From the NCBI RefSeq assembly GCF_038561965.1, contig NZ_CP139348.1, forward strand, positions 2,480,001 to 2,544,000: a stretch of DNA of 64,000 nucleotides. The letters are read 5' to 3'. The notes under the pieces are model-generated. The model ran no database searches and was not told the origin of the DNA. It saw only the letters and a list, made by a program, of their open reading frames with translations. This document shows positions 9,160-17,448 of the stretch, piece after piece (the first letter of the stretch is position 1; the number at the start of each line of letters is the position of its first letter). Origin of the DNA: Stutzerimonas stutzeri. GTDB taxonomy: Bacteria > Pseudomonadota > Gammaproteobacteria > Pseudomonadales > Pseudomonadaceae. Made by a program: the position numbers and the translations under genes.

Positions 9160-10173
9160 CTAAGGCTGGCCATTGCCGCCGGAAGCACCGAATACCTGGC
9201 CGGTAACGTAGCTGGCCTCGGTGGACGCCAGCAGCACGTACAACGGAGCGATCTCCGCTGGCTGGCCCGGGCGGCCCAACGGCGTATCGCCGCCGAAGCT
9301 CTGCAGGTTTTCCATGGTCTGGCCACCGCTGACCTGTAGCGGCGTCCAGAAAGGCCCGGGCGCCACGGCGTTCACCCGAATGCCTTTTTCGATCAGCTGC
9401 TTGGCCAAGCCCTTGCTGAAATTGCTGATGGCCGCTTTGGTCAGCGAGTAGTCCAACAGGTTGGCCGGCGGGTCATCGGACGTAACCGATGAGGTATTGA
9501 TGATCGATGCGCCCTCCGGCATGTGCGGCACAGCAGCCTTGGTAATCCAGAACATGGCGTAGAGGTTGGTCTTCAGCGTCCAGTCGAACGCCTCACTGGT
9601 GATGTCGAGGATTGACTGCTCGCTGTTCTGCCGCGCTGCGTTGTTGACCAGGATATCGAGCCCACCCAGCTCCTCGACGGCGCGCTGCACCAAGGTACGG
9701 CAGAAGGCTTCGTCGCGAATGTCGCCCGGCAGTGCGACCGCCTTGCGTCCGGCGTCGCGGATCAACGTAATCACCGACTGGGCGTCCGGCTCCTCATCCG
9801 GGAGATAGCCGATGGCGACATCGGCGCCTTCGCGGGCGAAGGCAATTGCCGCCGCGCGGCCTATGCCCGAATCACCGCCAGTGATCAGCGCCTTGCGCCC
9901 GGCGAGCCGGTTTGAGCCGCGGTAGCTCTTCTCGCCGTGATCGGGTAACGGCTGCATGTCCCGCGCGAGCCCCGGCCAGGGCTGCGATTGCTTGTCGAAG
10001 GGCGGTTGCGGATAGAGGCTCTTCGGGTCGCGCAGCGGCCTGGGGCTCGCCTGCTGCGTGGCGCTGGCGTCAGCGGCCTGAACAAAACCCGGTAGCACCA
10101 CACCGGCAGCGAGTGTTGCAGCGGCACCCTGAATGAGCTTGCGCCGCGAGCTGTCATGATCGTTTGAATGCAT
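9160..10173 (-). CDS. Tat-exported short-chain dehydrogenase (YhdG/YhxC-like SDR)
   Basis: A 337-residue short-chain dehydrogenase/reductase. A twin-arginine signal is visible, SRRKLIQGAAATLAAG at residues 9-24, then a linker typical of the general-stress SDR subfamily (YPQPPFDKQSQPWPG and DHGEKSYRGSNRLAGR). The Rossmann motif is TGGDSGIGRA; NNAA follows at the fourth strand; the active site reads S-x12-YSLTKAA with the catalytic Tyr and Lys; then VNAVAPGPFWTPLQ. SDRs of this subtype are often induced by desiccation, salt or ethanol stress. Substrate and cofactor preference are not readable. Export of an NAD(P)-binding enzyme is odd, although this subfamily commonly carries such leaders. Confidence 0.87.
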   Translation of the reverse strand: MHSNDHDSSRRKLIQGAAATLAAGVVLPGFVQAADASATQQASPRPLRDPKSLYPQPPFDKQSQPWPGLARDMQPLPDHGEKSYRGSNRLAGRKALITGGDSGIGRAAAIAFAREGADVAIGYLPDEEPDAQSVITLIRDAGRKAVALPGDIRDEAFCRTLVQRAVEELGGLDILVNNAARQNSEQSILDITSEAFDWTLKTNLYAMFWITKAAVPHMPEGASIINTSSVTSDDPPANLLDYSLTKAAISNFSKGLAKQLIEKGIRVNAVAPGPFWTPLQVSGGQTMENLQSFGGDTPLGRPGQPAEIAPLYVLLASTEASYVTGQVFGASGGNGQP

Positions 10174-10322
10174 GGGAAACCTGCAAAGCTGTGCGGTATC
10201 GGCAATCCATCAGCCGATAGTCGCGGTGAAGACTCCGACCAGGCCCTTGGCCGGCTTCAGCAAGCGCCGCGCCGGAAGCTCCGCTAGTTGGCAGATGCCG
10301 AGGGCGGAGACCGGCGCAACGA

Positions 10323-11798
10323 TCAGATCGACTTGGCGGCCAGCGGCTCGATCGCCGGGCCGTGGATGACCTCGCCATCGGCCTGGAAGATCGACCCGTG
10401 GCAGGGGCAGTCCCAGGTGCGGTCGGCGTTGTTCCAGGTCACGCTGCAGCCCATATGTGTGCACGCTGCAGATACCGCATGCAGGCTGCCGGCATCGTCG
10501 CGCCACACCGCGAGCTTCTCATCGCCGCGGGTGATGACGCCGCCCTCGCCAGGGGCGATGGCCTCCAGATCATCAATCTGTGAATGACTGTCGCTGCTCT
10601 GGTTGAAATCGTCGGGAGAGGGGCGGTTGGGGTCGTAGAGCTGCTTCCATGGGCAGCGACCGGTAATGATCTGGCGCGCAATGCCCAGTCCGGCGGCGGT
10701 GCCATTGCTGATGCCCCAGCCATTGAAGCCGGTGGCGACGAACAGGCCGGGCGACTTTTCGCTGTCCGCCTCGCCGACGTAGGCCACCCGGTCGGCGGTG
10801 TCGTAATCCTCGTTGCACCAGCGCCAGACGGCTTCACTGACCGGCAGGTTGCTCCGTGCCCAGCGTTCCAGATCGACGAAGCGCTGGGCAACATCGTCAT
10901 CCTGGCCGGTCTTGAAACGAGGGCCGAGCACGATGAACAACGGTCCGTGGTCATCCCGGCCCATGCGGATCGAGTGGGTTGGCTCGTCGATGCCAATGAA
11001 CATGCCTTCCAGATGTGCACCTTCCTGCGGCCGGAAGGCCATCGCCACGTGGCAGCGCGGCTGGGTCGGGCTGGCGAGGTCGATCGGCGTTTCCACCGGC
11101 ATGTGCGTGGCCAGAACCACCTGGTCGGCTTCTACGCTTCCGCCGTCGAAGCCGACCCGCCAGCGGTCATGACGCTCGAAGCTCGTCGCTCGGGTGTGCT
11201 GGTAGATGCGTCCACCCAGCGCCTGCAGCAAGGCGGCCAGGCCGATCAGGTAGCGCGCCGGGTTGAACTGTGCCTGGTCGGGAAACTCCAGCGCGCCGGC
11301 AGTAGCAAAGGGCAGCGGCGGCTGGTCGATGACCCGCGCCGCGAACCCCAGGCGATGCGCCGCTTCGGCTTCCTGTTCGATGGCCGCCCGCCAGTCCACC
11401 GAGCAGGCATAGGCGAAGGCCGACTGGCGCTCGTAGTCGCAATCGATGGCTAGGCTGGTGACCCAGTGGCGAATCCGCTCCACGGCTTCGCGATTGGCGT
11501 CGGCGTAGCACTGCGCCAGGTCCTGGCCGAAGGTGTCGATCAGGTAGCGATAGATCAGCGCGTGCTGCGTGGTGACCTTTGCAGTTGAGCGACCCGTGAC
11601 TTGTCCACCCACCTCACGCGCCTCCAATACCACGACGGATTTACCGGCTTCGCAGAGAGTCATGGCGGTGCTCAGCCCGACGATGCCGGCACCGACCACC
11701 ACCACGTCGCACTCGCTGTTGCCGGTCAGGCGCGGAAAATCGCTACGGGGGGCGCTGGCGGTCCAGCAGCAATCGGGCGTTGCGGATAGGGCTGGCAT
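10323..11798 (-). CDS. FAD-dependent oxidoreductase with C-terminal Rieske domain
   Basis: A 491-residue DAO/GlpO-type flavoprotein joined to a Rieske [2Fe-2S] domain. The FAD-binding Rossmann motif is VVVVGAGIVGLSTA, with GAGIVG at residues 36-41, followed by the E of the second strand in VVLEAREVGGQ. The Rieske ligands are C446 and H448 in CTHMGC and C464 and H467 in CPCHGS. This layout is known from soil-bacterial oxidoreductases of unknown substrate; electron transfer from FAD to the cluster is inferred. It is transcribed in the same direction as the downstream SDR gene, 149 bases away, and possibly with it. The last residues after the cluster (GPAIEPLAAKSI) are shorter than in a classical Rieske domain. 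Confidence 0.87.
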   Translation of the reverse strand: MPALSATPDCCWTASAPRSDFPRLTGNSECDVVVVGAGIVGLSTAMTLCEAGKSVVVLEAREVGGQVTGRSTAKVTTQHALIYRYLIDTFGQDLAQCYADANREAVERIRHWVTSLAIDCDYERQSAFAYACSVDWRAAIEQEAEAAHRLGFAARVIDQPPLPFATAGALEFPDQAQFNPARYLIGLAALLQALGGRIYQHTRATSFERHDRWRVGFDGGSVEADQVVLATHMPVETPIDLASPTQPRCHVAMAFRPQEGAHLEGMFIGIDEPTHSIRMGRDDHGPLFIVLGPRFKTGQDDDVAQRFVDLERWARSNLPVSEAVWRWCNEDYDTADRVAYVGEADSEKSPGLFVATGFNGWGISNGTAAGLGIARQIITGRCPWKQLYDPNRPSPDDFNQSSDSHSQIDDLEAIAPGEGGVITRGDEKLAVWRDDAGSLHAVSAACTHMGCSVTWNNADRTWDCPCHGSIFQADGEVIHGPAIEPLAAKSI

Positions 11799-12086
11799 GG
11801 CAGGGTCCTCGTCGGCTGAGTCAATTGATCCGTCGACGTTTTCTCATCACCGCGTCGGTGAAGGACAAGGCGGCCCGGCACGGCGGCATGCCGGGTCCGG
11901 GCGTTTGCGAAACGTCGGACACTGTTCAGTAGAGCGACCCTGGCCCGGGCGGGTTCCTGACCATCTGGCAGGGCACCAAAAGCCAAGCCGGCTCGGTTTT
12001 TCCTCTCGTCGGCTGGCAGGCGCAGGAGCAAACGGATGCCATCGACTCCGGTCATCTGCTAGAACCCCCGACCGAGGATGTGACCG

Positions 12087-12731
12087 ATGAAGCTCTACTA
12101 CTACGAGCACTGTCCGTTCAGCGCCCGCGTGCGCATGATCCTGAATCTCAAAGGAATCAAAGCAGAACAGGTGGTGCTGCCGGCCGACGACGAGCAGACC
12201 ATCAGCCAACTGATCGGCAAACATCAGATCCCGGTTTTGCAGCGTGACGATGGTTCACCGATGGCCGACAGCATGGACATCGTCAGATACCTTGATTCGC
12301 TCGATGGCCAGCCGATAATTCGTGAACCGGATACGCCCGCGCTGCACGATTGGCTGGACTCATTTGTGCCGAACCTGCAGTACCTCGGTTATCCGCGCTG
12401 GACGCAGATCGGCCTGGAAGAGTTCGCCAGCCCCTCGGCGTATGCGCATTTCCGGGAAAAGAAAAGCCAAACAATCGGCGACTTCGACGCGGCGCTTTCG
12501 CATACCGAAGCCAAGGCGCGCGAGGTCGCTGCACAACTTGAGCGCCTACCGCAGATCATCGATCTGACGCCGACCCACCAGCAACCGCGCTGGGATGACG
12601 TCACGCTGTTTCCCATGCTGCGCAGCCTGAGCGTGGTGAAGGCTGTCCAATGGCCTGCGGAAGTGCGGGCCTACACCGTCACCCAGGCGCAGCGCTGCGG
12701 ACTCGACACGTTTTTCGACCGCGCATGCTAG
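12087..12731 (+). CDS. grxB: Glutaredoxin 2 (GrxB family)
   Basis: A 214-residue GST-fold glutaredoxin. The thioredoxin-like N-terminal domain carries the redox site EHCPFSARVRM with C9 and S12: a monothiol-like CPFS where E. coli Grx2 has CPYC. IPVLQRDDG and the cis-Pro loop and ADSMDIVRYLD follow, then an all-helical C-terminal domain with LFPMLRSLSVVKAVQWP, characteristic of Grx2. It uses glutathione to reduce or deglutathionylate protein disulfides in the cytoplasm. It stands alone, with a 288-bp spacer to the divergent flavoprotein gene. The second Cys of the usual CPYC site is missing, which favours a monothiol mechanism. Confidence 0.9.
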   Translation: MKLYYYEHCPFSARVRMILNLKGIKAEQVVLPADDEQTISQLIGKHQIPVLQRDDGSPMADSMDIVRYLDSLDGQPIIREPDTPALHDWLDSFVPNLQYLGYPRWTQIGLEEFASPSAYAHFREKKSQTIGDFDAALSHTEAKAREVAAQLERLPQIIDLTPTHQQPRWDDVTLFPMLRSLSVVKAVQWPAEVRAYTVTQAQRCGLDTFFDRAC

Positions 12732-13312
12732 AGCGCCTCGCGCCGCCTTGATGCAGCGGTATACCGACAAGTTGAGCGTCATCGCTGGCCGAGCGAGGCC
12801 CCCAGGCGCCAGGGCTGCTCCTGAACATCTATAGGTGGTCACTAGGAGCGCTAGTTCGCTCTGAGCGCCCTTTAGGGAACTGCCATGCCGGCCGGGCAAC
12901 TTGGCTTTGATTACATTTCTGTAAGGGAGACGATTTACAGGAAACTCTTACTCGTTGCTTTGTCTTTATGTAACAAGCGCCGATTCTTCATAGGGTCTGT
13001 CGTAGTTGTTAAAAAAACGAAGTTTTAAGCGCTAGAGACTAGAACTGTATCGCCTGGGCCTGGCGGGGATTGTTGTTGGCGCGGCGGCTTCTTTATTCCG
13101 ATGCATACACACAGTAGCCCGCGCCCCATTCGCTAATCTCCCTTCGTTCGTTGGTTAGTCCAACCGCTATGGCAACGAACGCGAAGTTTTACGCCGGCCA
13201 AGCATGAGATACAGATGCCGGCGATTCGGGCTCCCGGCGAGCTCCGAAATGCCAGTACGCCGGCGGTGCGACAGGCAAGTGCACGCGGGCACCACTAGAG
13301 AGGAAAACTATT
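12732..13312. other. Gene-free stretch before the DUF305 gene
   Basis: No convincing reading frame in 581 bases. The left part is GC-rich, while 12900-13060 is AT-rich and looks regulatory: it holds the palindrome listed separately and a further TTACA at about 12934. A run of A (GTTAAAAAAACGAAG) lies near 13010. Confidence 0.5.
12911..12924. promoter_or_regulatory. Inverted repeat TTACA-N4-TGTAA, possible metal-response operator
   Basis: A perfect 5-bp inverted repeat with a 4-bp spacer. Half sites of this kind are bound by CopR/CzcR/CusR-type heavy-metal response regulators in pseudomonads. The downstream gene is a DUF305 protein, a family often found in copper loci. The distance to the start codon (about 390 bases) is large, so the link is tentative. 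Confidence 0.35.
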
Positions 13313-13768
13313 ATGCAGATGTCCTATTGGCGCTTCGCCGTCATGATCGCAACTTCCATCGTCGTGATGTTCGGCTTGATGTACCTGAACACATACGCAC
13401 TTGAACATGTGTTCTGGAGCGAAACACGTACTTGGATGGCTTTTTTGATGGGCGCTGCCATGGCCGTGATCATGTTGAGCTTCATGCTCAATATGTATAA
13501 GAACAAGCGCATCAATATCGCTATATATATCGGCAGTGCCGTTGTGTTTGCCTTGACGCTCTGGTTGATTCGCAGTCAGGCCACCGTTAGTGATACGGAC
13601 TATATGAAGGCGATGATTCCTCACCATTCGATCGCGATCCTGACCAGCGAGCGGGCGCAGATTACGGACCCACGGGTACGCAAACTGGCTGACGAAATCA
13701 TCGAAGCGCAGCGTCGTGAAATCGCCGAAATGAAGTACTTGATCAACGATCTCGAAAGGGACAACTGA
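13313..13768 (+). CDS. DUF305 membrane protein
   Basis: A 151-residue inner-membrane protein. Three hydrophobic segments are visible: RFAVMIATSIVVMFGLMYLN (residues 5-24), TWMAFLMGAAMAVIMLSFML (about 42-61) and INIAIYIGSAVVFALTLWL (about 69-87). A C-terminal DUF305 portion follows, with the family motif MKAMIPHHSIAILTSERA and then ADEIIEAQRREIAEMKYLI. The HH in that motif is a likely metal-binding element. Family members often sit in copper or heavy-metal loci, but no resistance genes flank this one. The ATG follows AGAGAGGAAA. The role is unproven. Confidence 0.85.
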   Translation: MQMSYWRFAVMIATSIVVMFGLMYLNTYALEHVFWSETRTWMAFLMGAAMAVIMLSFMLNMYKNKRINIAIYIGSAVVFALTLWLIRSQATVSDTDYMKAMIPHHSIAILTSERAQITDPRVRKLADEIIEAQRREIAEMKYLINDLERDN

Positions 13769-14248
13769 GCACCTGACACGGGTAGGGCAGCAAGGCATTA
13801 CCTCGCTGTTGCTAGGCAGTTCTTAGCGTCATGTCCCAGCCTGCCATATCGGACCGACCTGCAACGGAGAACGTCCCGCCTTCGTCTAGGTTCCCTCGCC
13901 CTTCGAACTCGCCAACAGACATTGCGGATCTGCGATACGTCGTCAAACATAAACTCGGCAGCCACAGAGGGAGACCAGAGGGGAGGGCGGGTCGTACTGT
14001 CGATCGCTGAAGCATCCGAAAGACGTAATGACACATACATCGGCTCGACCAGAGGCAGTCGGCATTTCAGGCACTAGTAAATTGAGACGCCCAATGCGGG
14101 TTGCCCGCAGCACCACCAGTAAGATGGGTTCGCCTAAATCAAGATTCGTCTGATTGAGCATGGGCAGGTGGAAGAGGGCACAGCAGATACGCGAGCTTGC
14201 TCAACCAAAGGGAGCGGTTGAGTTACATATTTCGAACGACCCGCTCGG
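13769..14248. other. Gene-free stretch between convergent genes
   Basis: 480 bases between the DUF305 gene and the converging diguanylate cyclase gene. I see no supported gene. Two FtsK-orienting octamers on the + strand lie here, GGGTAGGG at 13780-13787 and GGGGAGGG at 13980-13987, the last seen before dif. A short - strand frame ending near 13827 reads like coding sequence for about 35 residues but cannot be identified. Confidence 0.5.
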
Positions 14249-15985
14249 TCACGCACTTACCCCATCAGCCAACGTTTGCCCGCGGGGAATTATCGCGGGC
14301 TCTGCCTGGCACGCGCGGTTGCGCCCGTTTTTCTTGGCCTGGTACAGCGCACTGTCGGCACGGCCGAGCGCAGACTCGATGTTCTCTAATGCGGTATCGA
14401 TCTCCGCAACACCAATGCTTACCGTGACCTGAATCGTCTCGCCTGTGCTGGTAGCGACTTCCAGCACCTGCACTGCGCAACGGATGCGCTCAGCATATTG
14501 GCTTGCCTCCATGACGTTAGCGCCTGGCAGCAAAACGACAAACTCTTCGCCGCCCAAACGAGCCACCAGATCAACGGTGCGACTTTCTTCTTTCAATGCT
14601 TTCGCCAAGTGCTGAATGACCTTGTCGCCACAGGCGTGGCCGTGGGAGTCATTAATGCGTTTGAAATGATCAATGTCGAGCGTCACGATCGATATCGGAG
14701 CTAGGCCGTCTCTGGCCAGCTTGAGCAAATAATCTGACTCTGGAAAGAAGAACCGACGGTTATACAGTTTGGTCAGCGGGTCAGTGGCGGCCTGTTTCTT
14801 CAAGTCCTCTTGGGAGGCGCGCATATCTTCCAGCAGTTTGATTCGATGGGAGATGATGAATGCCAGCGTCAGCGCTTCGAGCACAATACCGATGCCCACC
14901 CCATGACTACTTATATAGCTCGGTGGGAGGATTCCTTTATAAGTGAGTACGGCGAGAACATTGAACAGTACGAAGAAGCTGTGGCCGATCAAGAAGTACT
15001 TCACGAGTGGATGGCCCTTGCGATACAGCGAGATGCTGACCGAAAAGGTGACCAACATCATCAGCGCCGCCAGACTGCTCGCCGGCTTGAGGGCAGCTGA
15101 AATATCGAAACACGACCATATGAGGGTCACCGTCAGGAGCACGATCAATGCCTGTAGAAGGCGGTGCTCGGTCGGGTAGAGCAGCTTGGTCTCGAAGATC
15201 GAAATCATGAACAACAGCAAGAATATGGGCATTGTAAGCAGCGACATGTTCAGCTGGAAAACAGCGTCACCATATCCATTGAAAACGCTGGCAATTAGCC
15301 CGTAGGAGAGTGCGATCCAGGTCAGGCCAGAAATAAGATAAAGCGAATAGTAGATGTTCTCCCGGTTGCTGGTAGCGAAATACAGCAACGCGTTGTAGAA
15401 CACCAAAGCGAGCAGCATGCCGACCATCAGGGCGATATCTGTGTTGATACTTACCAAGGCCAGGCGCGACGCTCTTTCGTTATAAATATCGACCGCAAAC
15501 CATTGATGCGAGTAAGAAACGCTGCGCAAGTACAGCGTGGTGGACTGCTGTGCAGGAAGCGCCAGTGGGAAAACTAAAGTGCCACGAAACATTAAATCGG
15601 AACCAGCAGCTCGGTTCATATCAAGCAGTTCGCGCTGCCGCAGTTCGCCGTCTCGTTCCTCATAGATTTCAACTGAGCGTAGATGGTAGGCATGCGGCAG
15701 ATGGACGAACAGCCGCTGATCCGTATCCGATGCACTGCGCAGATTCAGCCGGTACCAGGCGACCCTCGCATCAGCCCCAAGAGAGGTCCGGTTGCCGGTT
15801 TCTTTGAATGGCTGGGTTCTGGCTTGTTCAAAGGTTAGTTTGTGCGAGGCATCGACAAGGTAGCCCATTCGGAAGTCAGTCAGCTTGACCGGCACCTCGT
15901 CAATTACGACCTCTGGCGCTGCCGATGTCTGCGCCGCTGCGAGCAGAAAAACAAACGCGAACAGTACCTGCTTATATAGATCCAT
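14249..15985 (-). CDS. Diguanylate cyclase with 7TMR-DISM sensor
   Basis: A 578-residue membrane-bound c-di-GMP synthase. The order is: signal peptide (residues 1-22, ending AAAQTSAA), a periplasmic 7TMR-DISMED2 domain (about 25-160, with LVDASHKLTFEQA and WYRLNLRS), seven membrane helices (about 175-385), a short coiled linker and a GGDEF domain (about 405-560). The active site reads ARLGGEEFVVLLPG near residue 479, so it is GGEEF and should be catalytic. RTVD (RxxD) ends five residues upstream, matching the product-inhibition I-site. DIDHFKRINDSHGHACGD is also intact. The sensed ligand is unknown; DISMED2 domains are thought to bind carbohydrates. It is the last gene before dif. Confidence 0.93.
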   Translation of the reverse strand: MDLYKQVLFAFVFLLAAAQTSAAPEVVIDEVPVKLTDFRMGYLVDASHKLTFEQARTQPFKETGNRTSLGADARVAWYRLNLRSASDTDQRLFVHLPHAYHLRSVEIYEERDGELRQRELLDMNRAAGSDLMFRGTLVFPLALPAQQSTTLYLRSVSYSHQWFAVDIYNERASRLALVSINTDIALMVGMLLALVFYNALLYFATSNRENIYYSLYLISGLTWIALSYGLIASVFNGYGDAVFQLNMSLLTMPIFLLLFMISIFETKLLYPTEHRLLQALIVLLTVTLIWSCFDISAALKPASSLAALMMLVTFSVSISLYRKGHPLVKYFLIGHSFFVLFNVLAVLTYKGILPPSYISSHGVGIGIVLEALTLAFIISHRIKLLEDMRASQEDLKKQAATDPLTKLYNRRFFFPESDYLLKLARDGLAPISIVTLDIDHFKRINDSHGHACGDKVIQHLAKALKEESRTVDLVARLGGEEFVVLLPGANVMEASQYAERIRCAVQVLEVATSTGETIQVTVSIGVAEIDTALENIESALGRADSALYQAKKNGRNRACQAEPAIIPRGQTLADGVSA

Positions 15986-16320
15986 CTGCCAAAGCCTATC
16001 TAATGTTCGCGTGTGCTCGGGTCAATATATGACGCGACGGTCCCTTGATGGAAATATACGCAAAACGGACATCAATCACATTCTAAAAAAATCACCTACA
16101 AGGTATGGAGTTCGCCTGGAACACGCTCACGGCGTGTGGCAGCGAAAAGCAACTGAGCATCCCTGATCGTATAGCGCCTCGATTACTGAAAGGTGCGCGC
16201 ACTAAAGTCTGATTCTTTGGAGGATGCGACCGTTGCCCAGACCATCATCCATTGGCTTGGCAAGACCTGACCATCCACAGTGAAAGACCAGTCCCTAGGC
16301 GCAGACGGCACGCTTACCTT

Positions 16321-16348
16321 ATTTCGCATAATCTATATTATGTTAAAT
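16321..16348 (+). other. dif: Chromosomal dif site (XerC/XerD recombination site)
   Basis: A 28-bp site: XerC arm ATTTCGCATAA, central hexamer TCTATA, XerD arm TTATGTTAAAT. The XerD arm is identical to the E. coli dif arm and the inner XerC arm CGCATAA is identical too; the centre differs from TGTATA at one base. XerCD, activated by FtsK, resolve chromosome dimers here. Independent support comes from the FtsK-orienting octamer GGGNAGGG: copies at 651, 13780 and 13980 are on the + strand, whereas those at 17185, 27409, 29351, 47579, 53685, 59290 and 59597 are on the - strand, so all point towards this site. Confidence 0.93.
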
Positions 16349-16398
16349 GATGGATTTAGATCAGACGATGGGGTCTGCTTCTTTATATGCGTAGCGTT

Positions 16399-16403
16399 TC
16401 TTC
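16399..16403. repeat. Target-site duplication, left copy (TCTTC)
   Basis: Five bases immediately outside the transposon's left terminus, identical to 52759-52763 outside the right terminus. A 5-bp duplication is the hallmark of Tn7-family insertion. Confidence 0.93.
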
Positions 16404-16609
16404 TGTTCGTATAACTAAATTTTAGAATTTTCTGCAACTAAACCCTAGAAACGGGCTTCTGTCCTTCCATTCTAGAGTTTAGTTAACGTTTTTACCGGTT
16501 TGAGCCGCGGGAAATGTCTCACATCCGCCGATTCTAGAGTTTAGTTGGCGACGCAGCCCATGGGATTTGACAGACCGAGGCCTCGTTCTTCCATTCCAGA
16601 GATTAGTTA
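16404..16609. repeat. Transposon left end: five TnsB-type binding repeats
   Basis: Five copies of a 16-bp repeat with consensus TTCTAGAGTTTAGTTA. Sites at 16412-16427 and 16435-16450 face the terminus (inverted as written). Those at 16470-16485, 16532-16547 and 16594-16609 face the other way. The 62-bp spacing of the last three is regular. Tn7-family ends carry such arrays as TnsB binding sites; the mixed orientation is unusual. Confidence 0.88.
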
Positions 16610-16719
16610 AAAACTGGACGCACTTGGTTCGAGCCGCCATACGGTTTCCAGGCGACGTAGCTTAGGCTAGTCGATGCTCTGGAGGCGGCTCTGATTGTTG
16701 GGTGCGTGGGGCGTGAGGG

Positions 16720-17272
16720 TCATGTGCTGCTCGCATCGGCTGCGCGCTCATGCAGCTTCAGTTGCGTTGTCACCTCAATCAAACGCTCCTGAAGCCCTAG
16801 TGTATGCAGAGCTTGCCTCTCAGAGGCTTTGCGCAGGTTGTCCGCTTCGCCCTGGAAGGACTGACAACGCTGCTAGGCGCGCGTCTTTGTCATCGTTAGC
16901 TTGGGTCAGCCGGACATAATCCAGCTGGGCCAGCTGGTGTTGATGCTGTGCTTGGTTCAGGGCTTGCTGCGCGACATTGAGCTGCTCCGCAAGCCTTGCG
17001 AACTGGCTTTCCAGCTGCTGGATATGGGCTTCGGCTTGCCTGATCTGATTCTGGTAGTCGAGCCGCTCCCGTGCCAGATGCTCTCGTTCCTGGGCTATCG
17101 AAGCCTCGGCTTCTTCCACTAGCTGATCAGCGAGATGGCTCACCAGGCTGACCAATTGCTCGCTGAGCTGAAGCTGGCCCTCTGCCCTGCCCCCTTCGGT
17201 CTCCTCGATCTCTTTTAGGTCTCGGTGGTTAGTTTTTTCTGCTCCCCCCAGCACTGTCTCCAGTGCTCGCAT
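16720..17272 (-). pseudogene. Collapsed second copy of tnpT
   Basis: A relic of a TnpT/KfrA-like coiled-coil protein. The - strand frame from 17272 reads TNHRDLKEIEE, LSEQLVSLVSHLADQL, EREHLARERLDYQNQ and IQQLESQFARLAEQL, which matches the intact TnpT at 19551-20579 (HRYLKELEDAE, LSEQLANLVGQLADQL, EREQLARERLDYQNQ, IQQLESQ). At about 16870 an internal deletion joins DKDARLAAL to the far C-terminal part out of frame; the second frame then reads LGLQERLIEVTTQLKL, matching QGLQERLIEAAAQLKL of the intact copy, and stops at 16720. The first 25 or so residues are missing too. It is non-functional. Confidence 0.82.
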
Positions 17273-17307
17273 TGCTCGAAATTCTCAAGCGCGCATCCAA
17301 ACCCTAT

Positions 17308-17421
17308 TCAACGTCGTGAACCCTGGGCTGCCGAGTGCGTTCTGCTGTACACACCTTGCAGGTCCGTGATGGTCATGTGGGTGTAGATCTGAGTGCTTTC
17401 GATGCACTGGCGCCCAATCGA
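17308..17421 (-). pseudogene. C-terminal fragment of a tyrosine recombinase
   Basis: A 37-codon relic reading SIGRQCIESTQIYTHMTITD on to LQGVYSRTHSAAQGSRR and a stop. ESTQIYTHMTI is the classical segment around the catalytic tyrosine of phage-type integrases (usually STTQIYTHV), and the following LQ-VYSRTHPAAQ-like tail is typical of them. Everything upstream is gone, and the frame is preceded by a stop at 17422-17424. It is not part of the nearby TnpS, whose tail reads SAMRYIDPA. Confidence 0.75.
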
Positions 17422-17448
17422 CTACGCCATAGCAATCCATCTCGCTAG

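Larger units (their letters stand above)
15986..16403. other. Gene-free terminus region containing dif
   Basis: 418 bases between the diguanylate cyclase start and the transposon left end. It holds the dif site at 16321-16348 and no supported gene. The five bases 16399-16403 (TCTTC) are one copy of the transposon's target duplication. Confidence 0.6.

Noticed and set aside
13812..14036. Small - strand protein ending near 13812
   Set aside because: The last 35 residues look somewhat protein-like (GEFEGRGNLDEGGTFSV), but the upstream part does not and no ribosome-binding site supports a short start.
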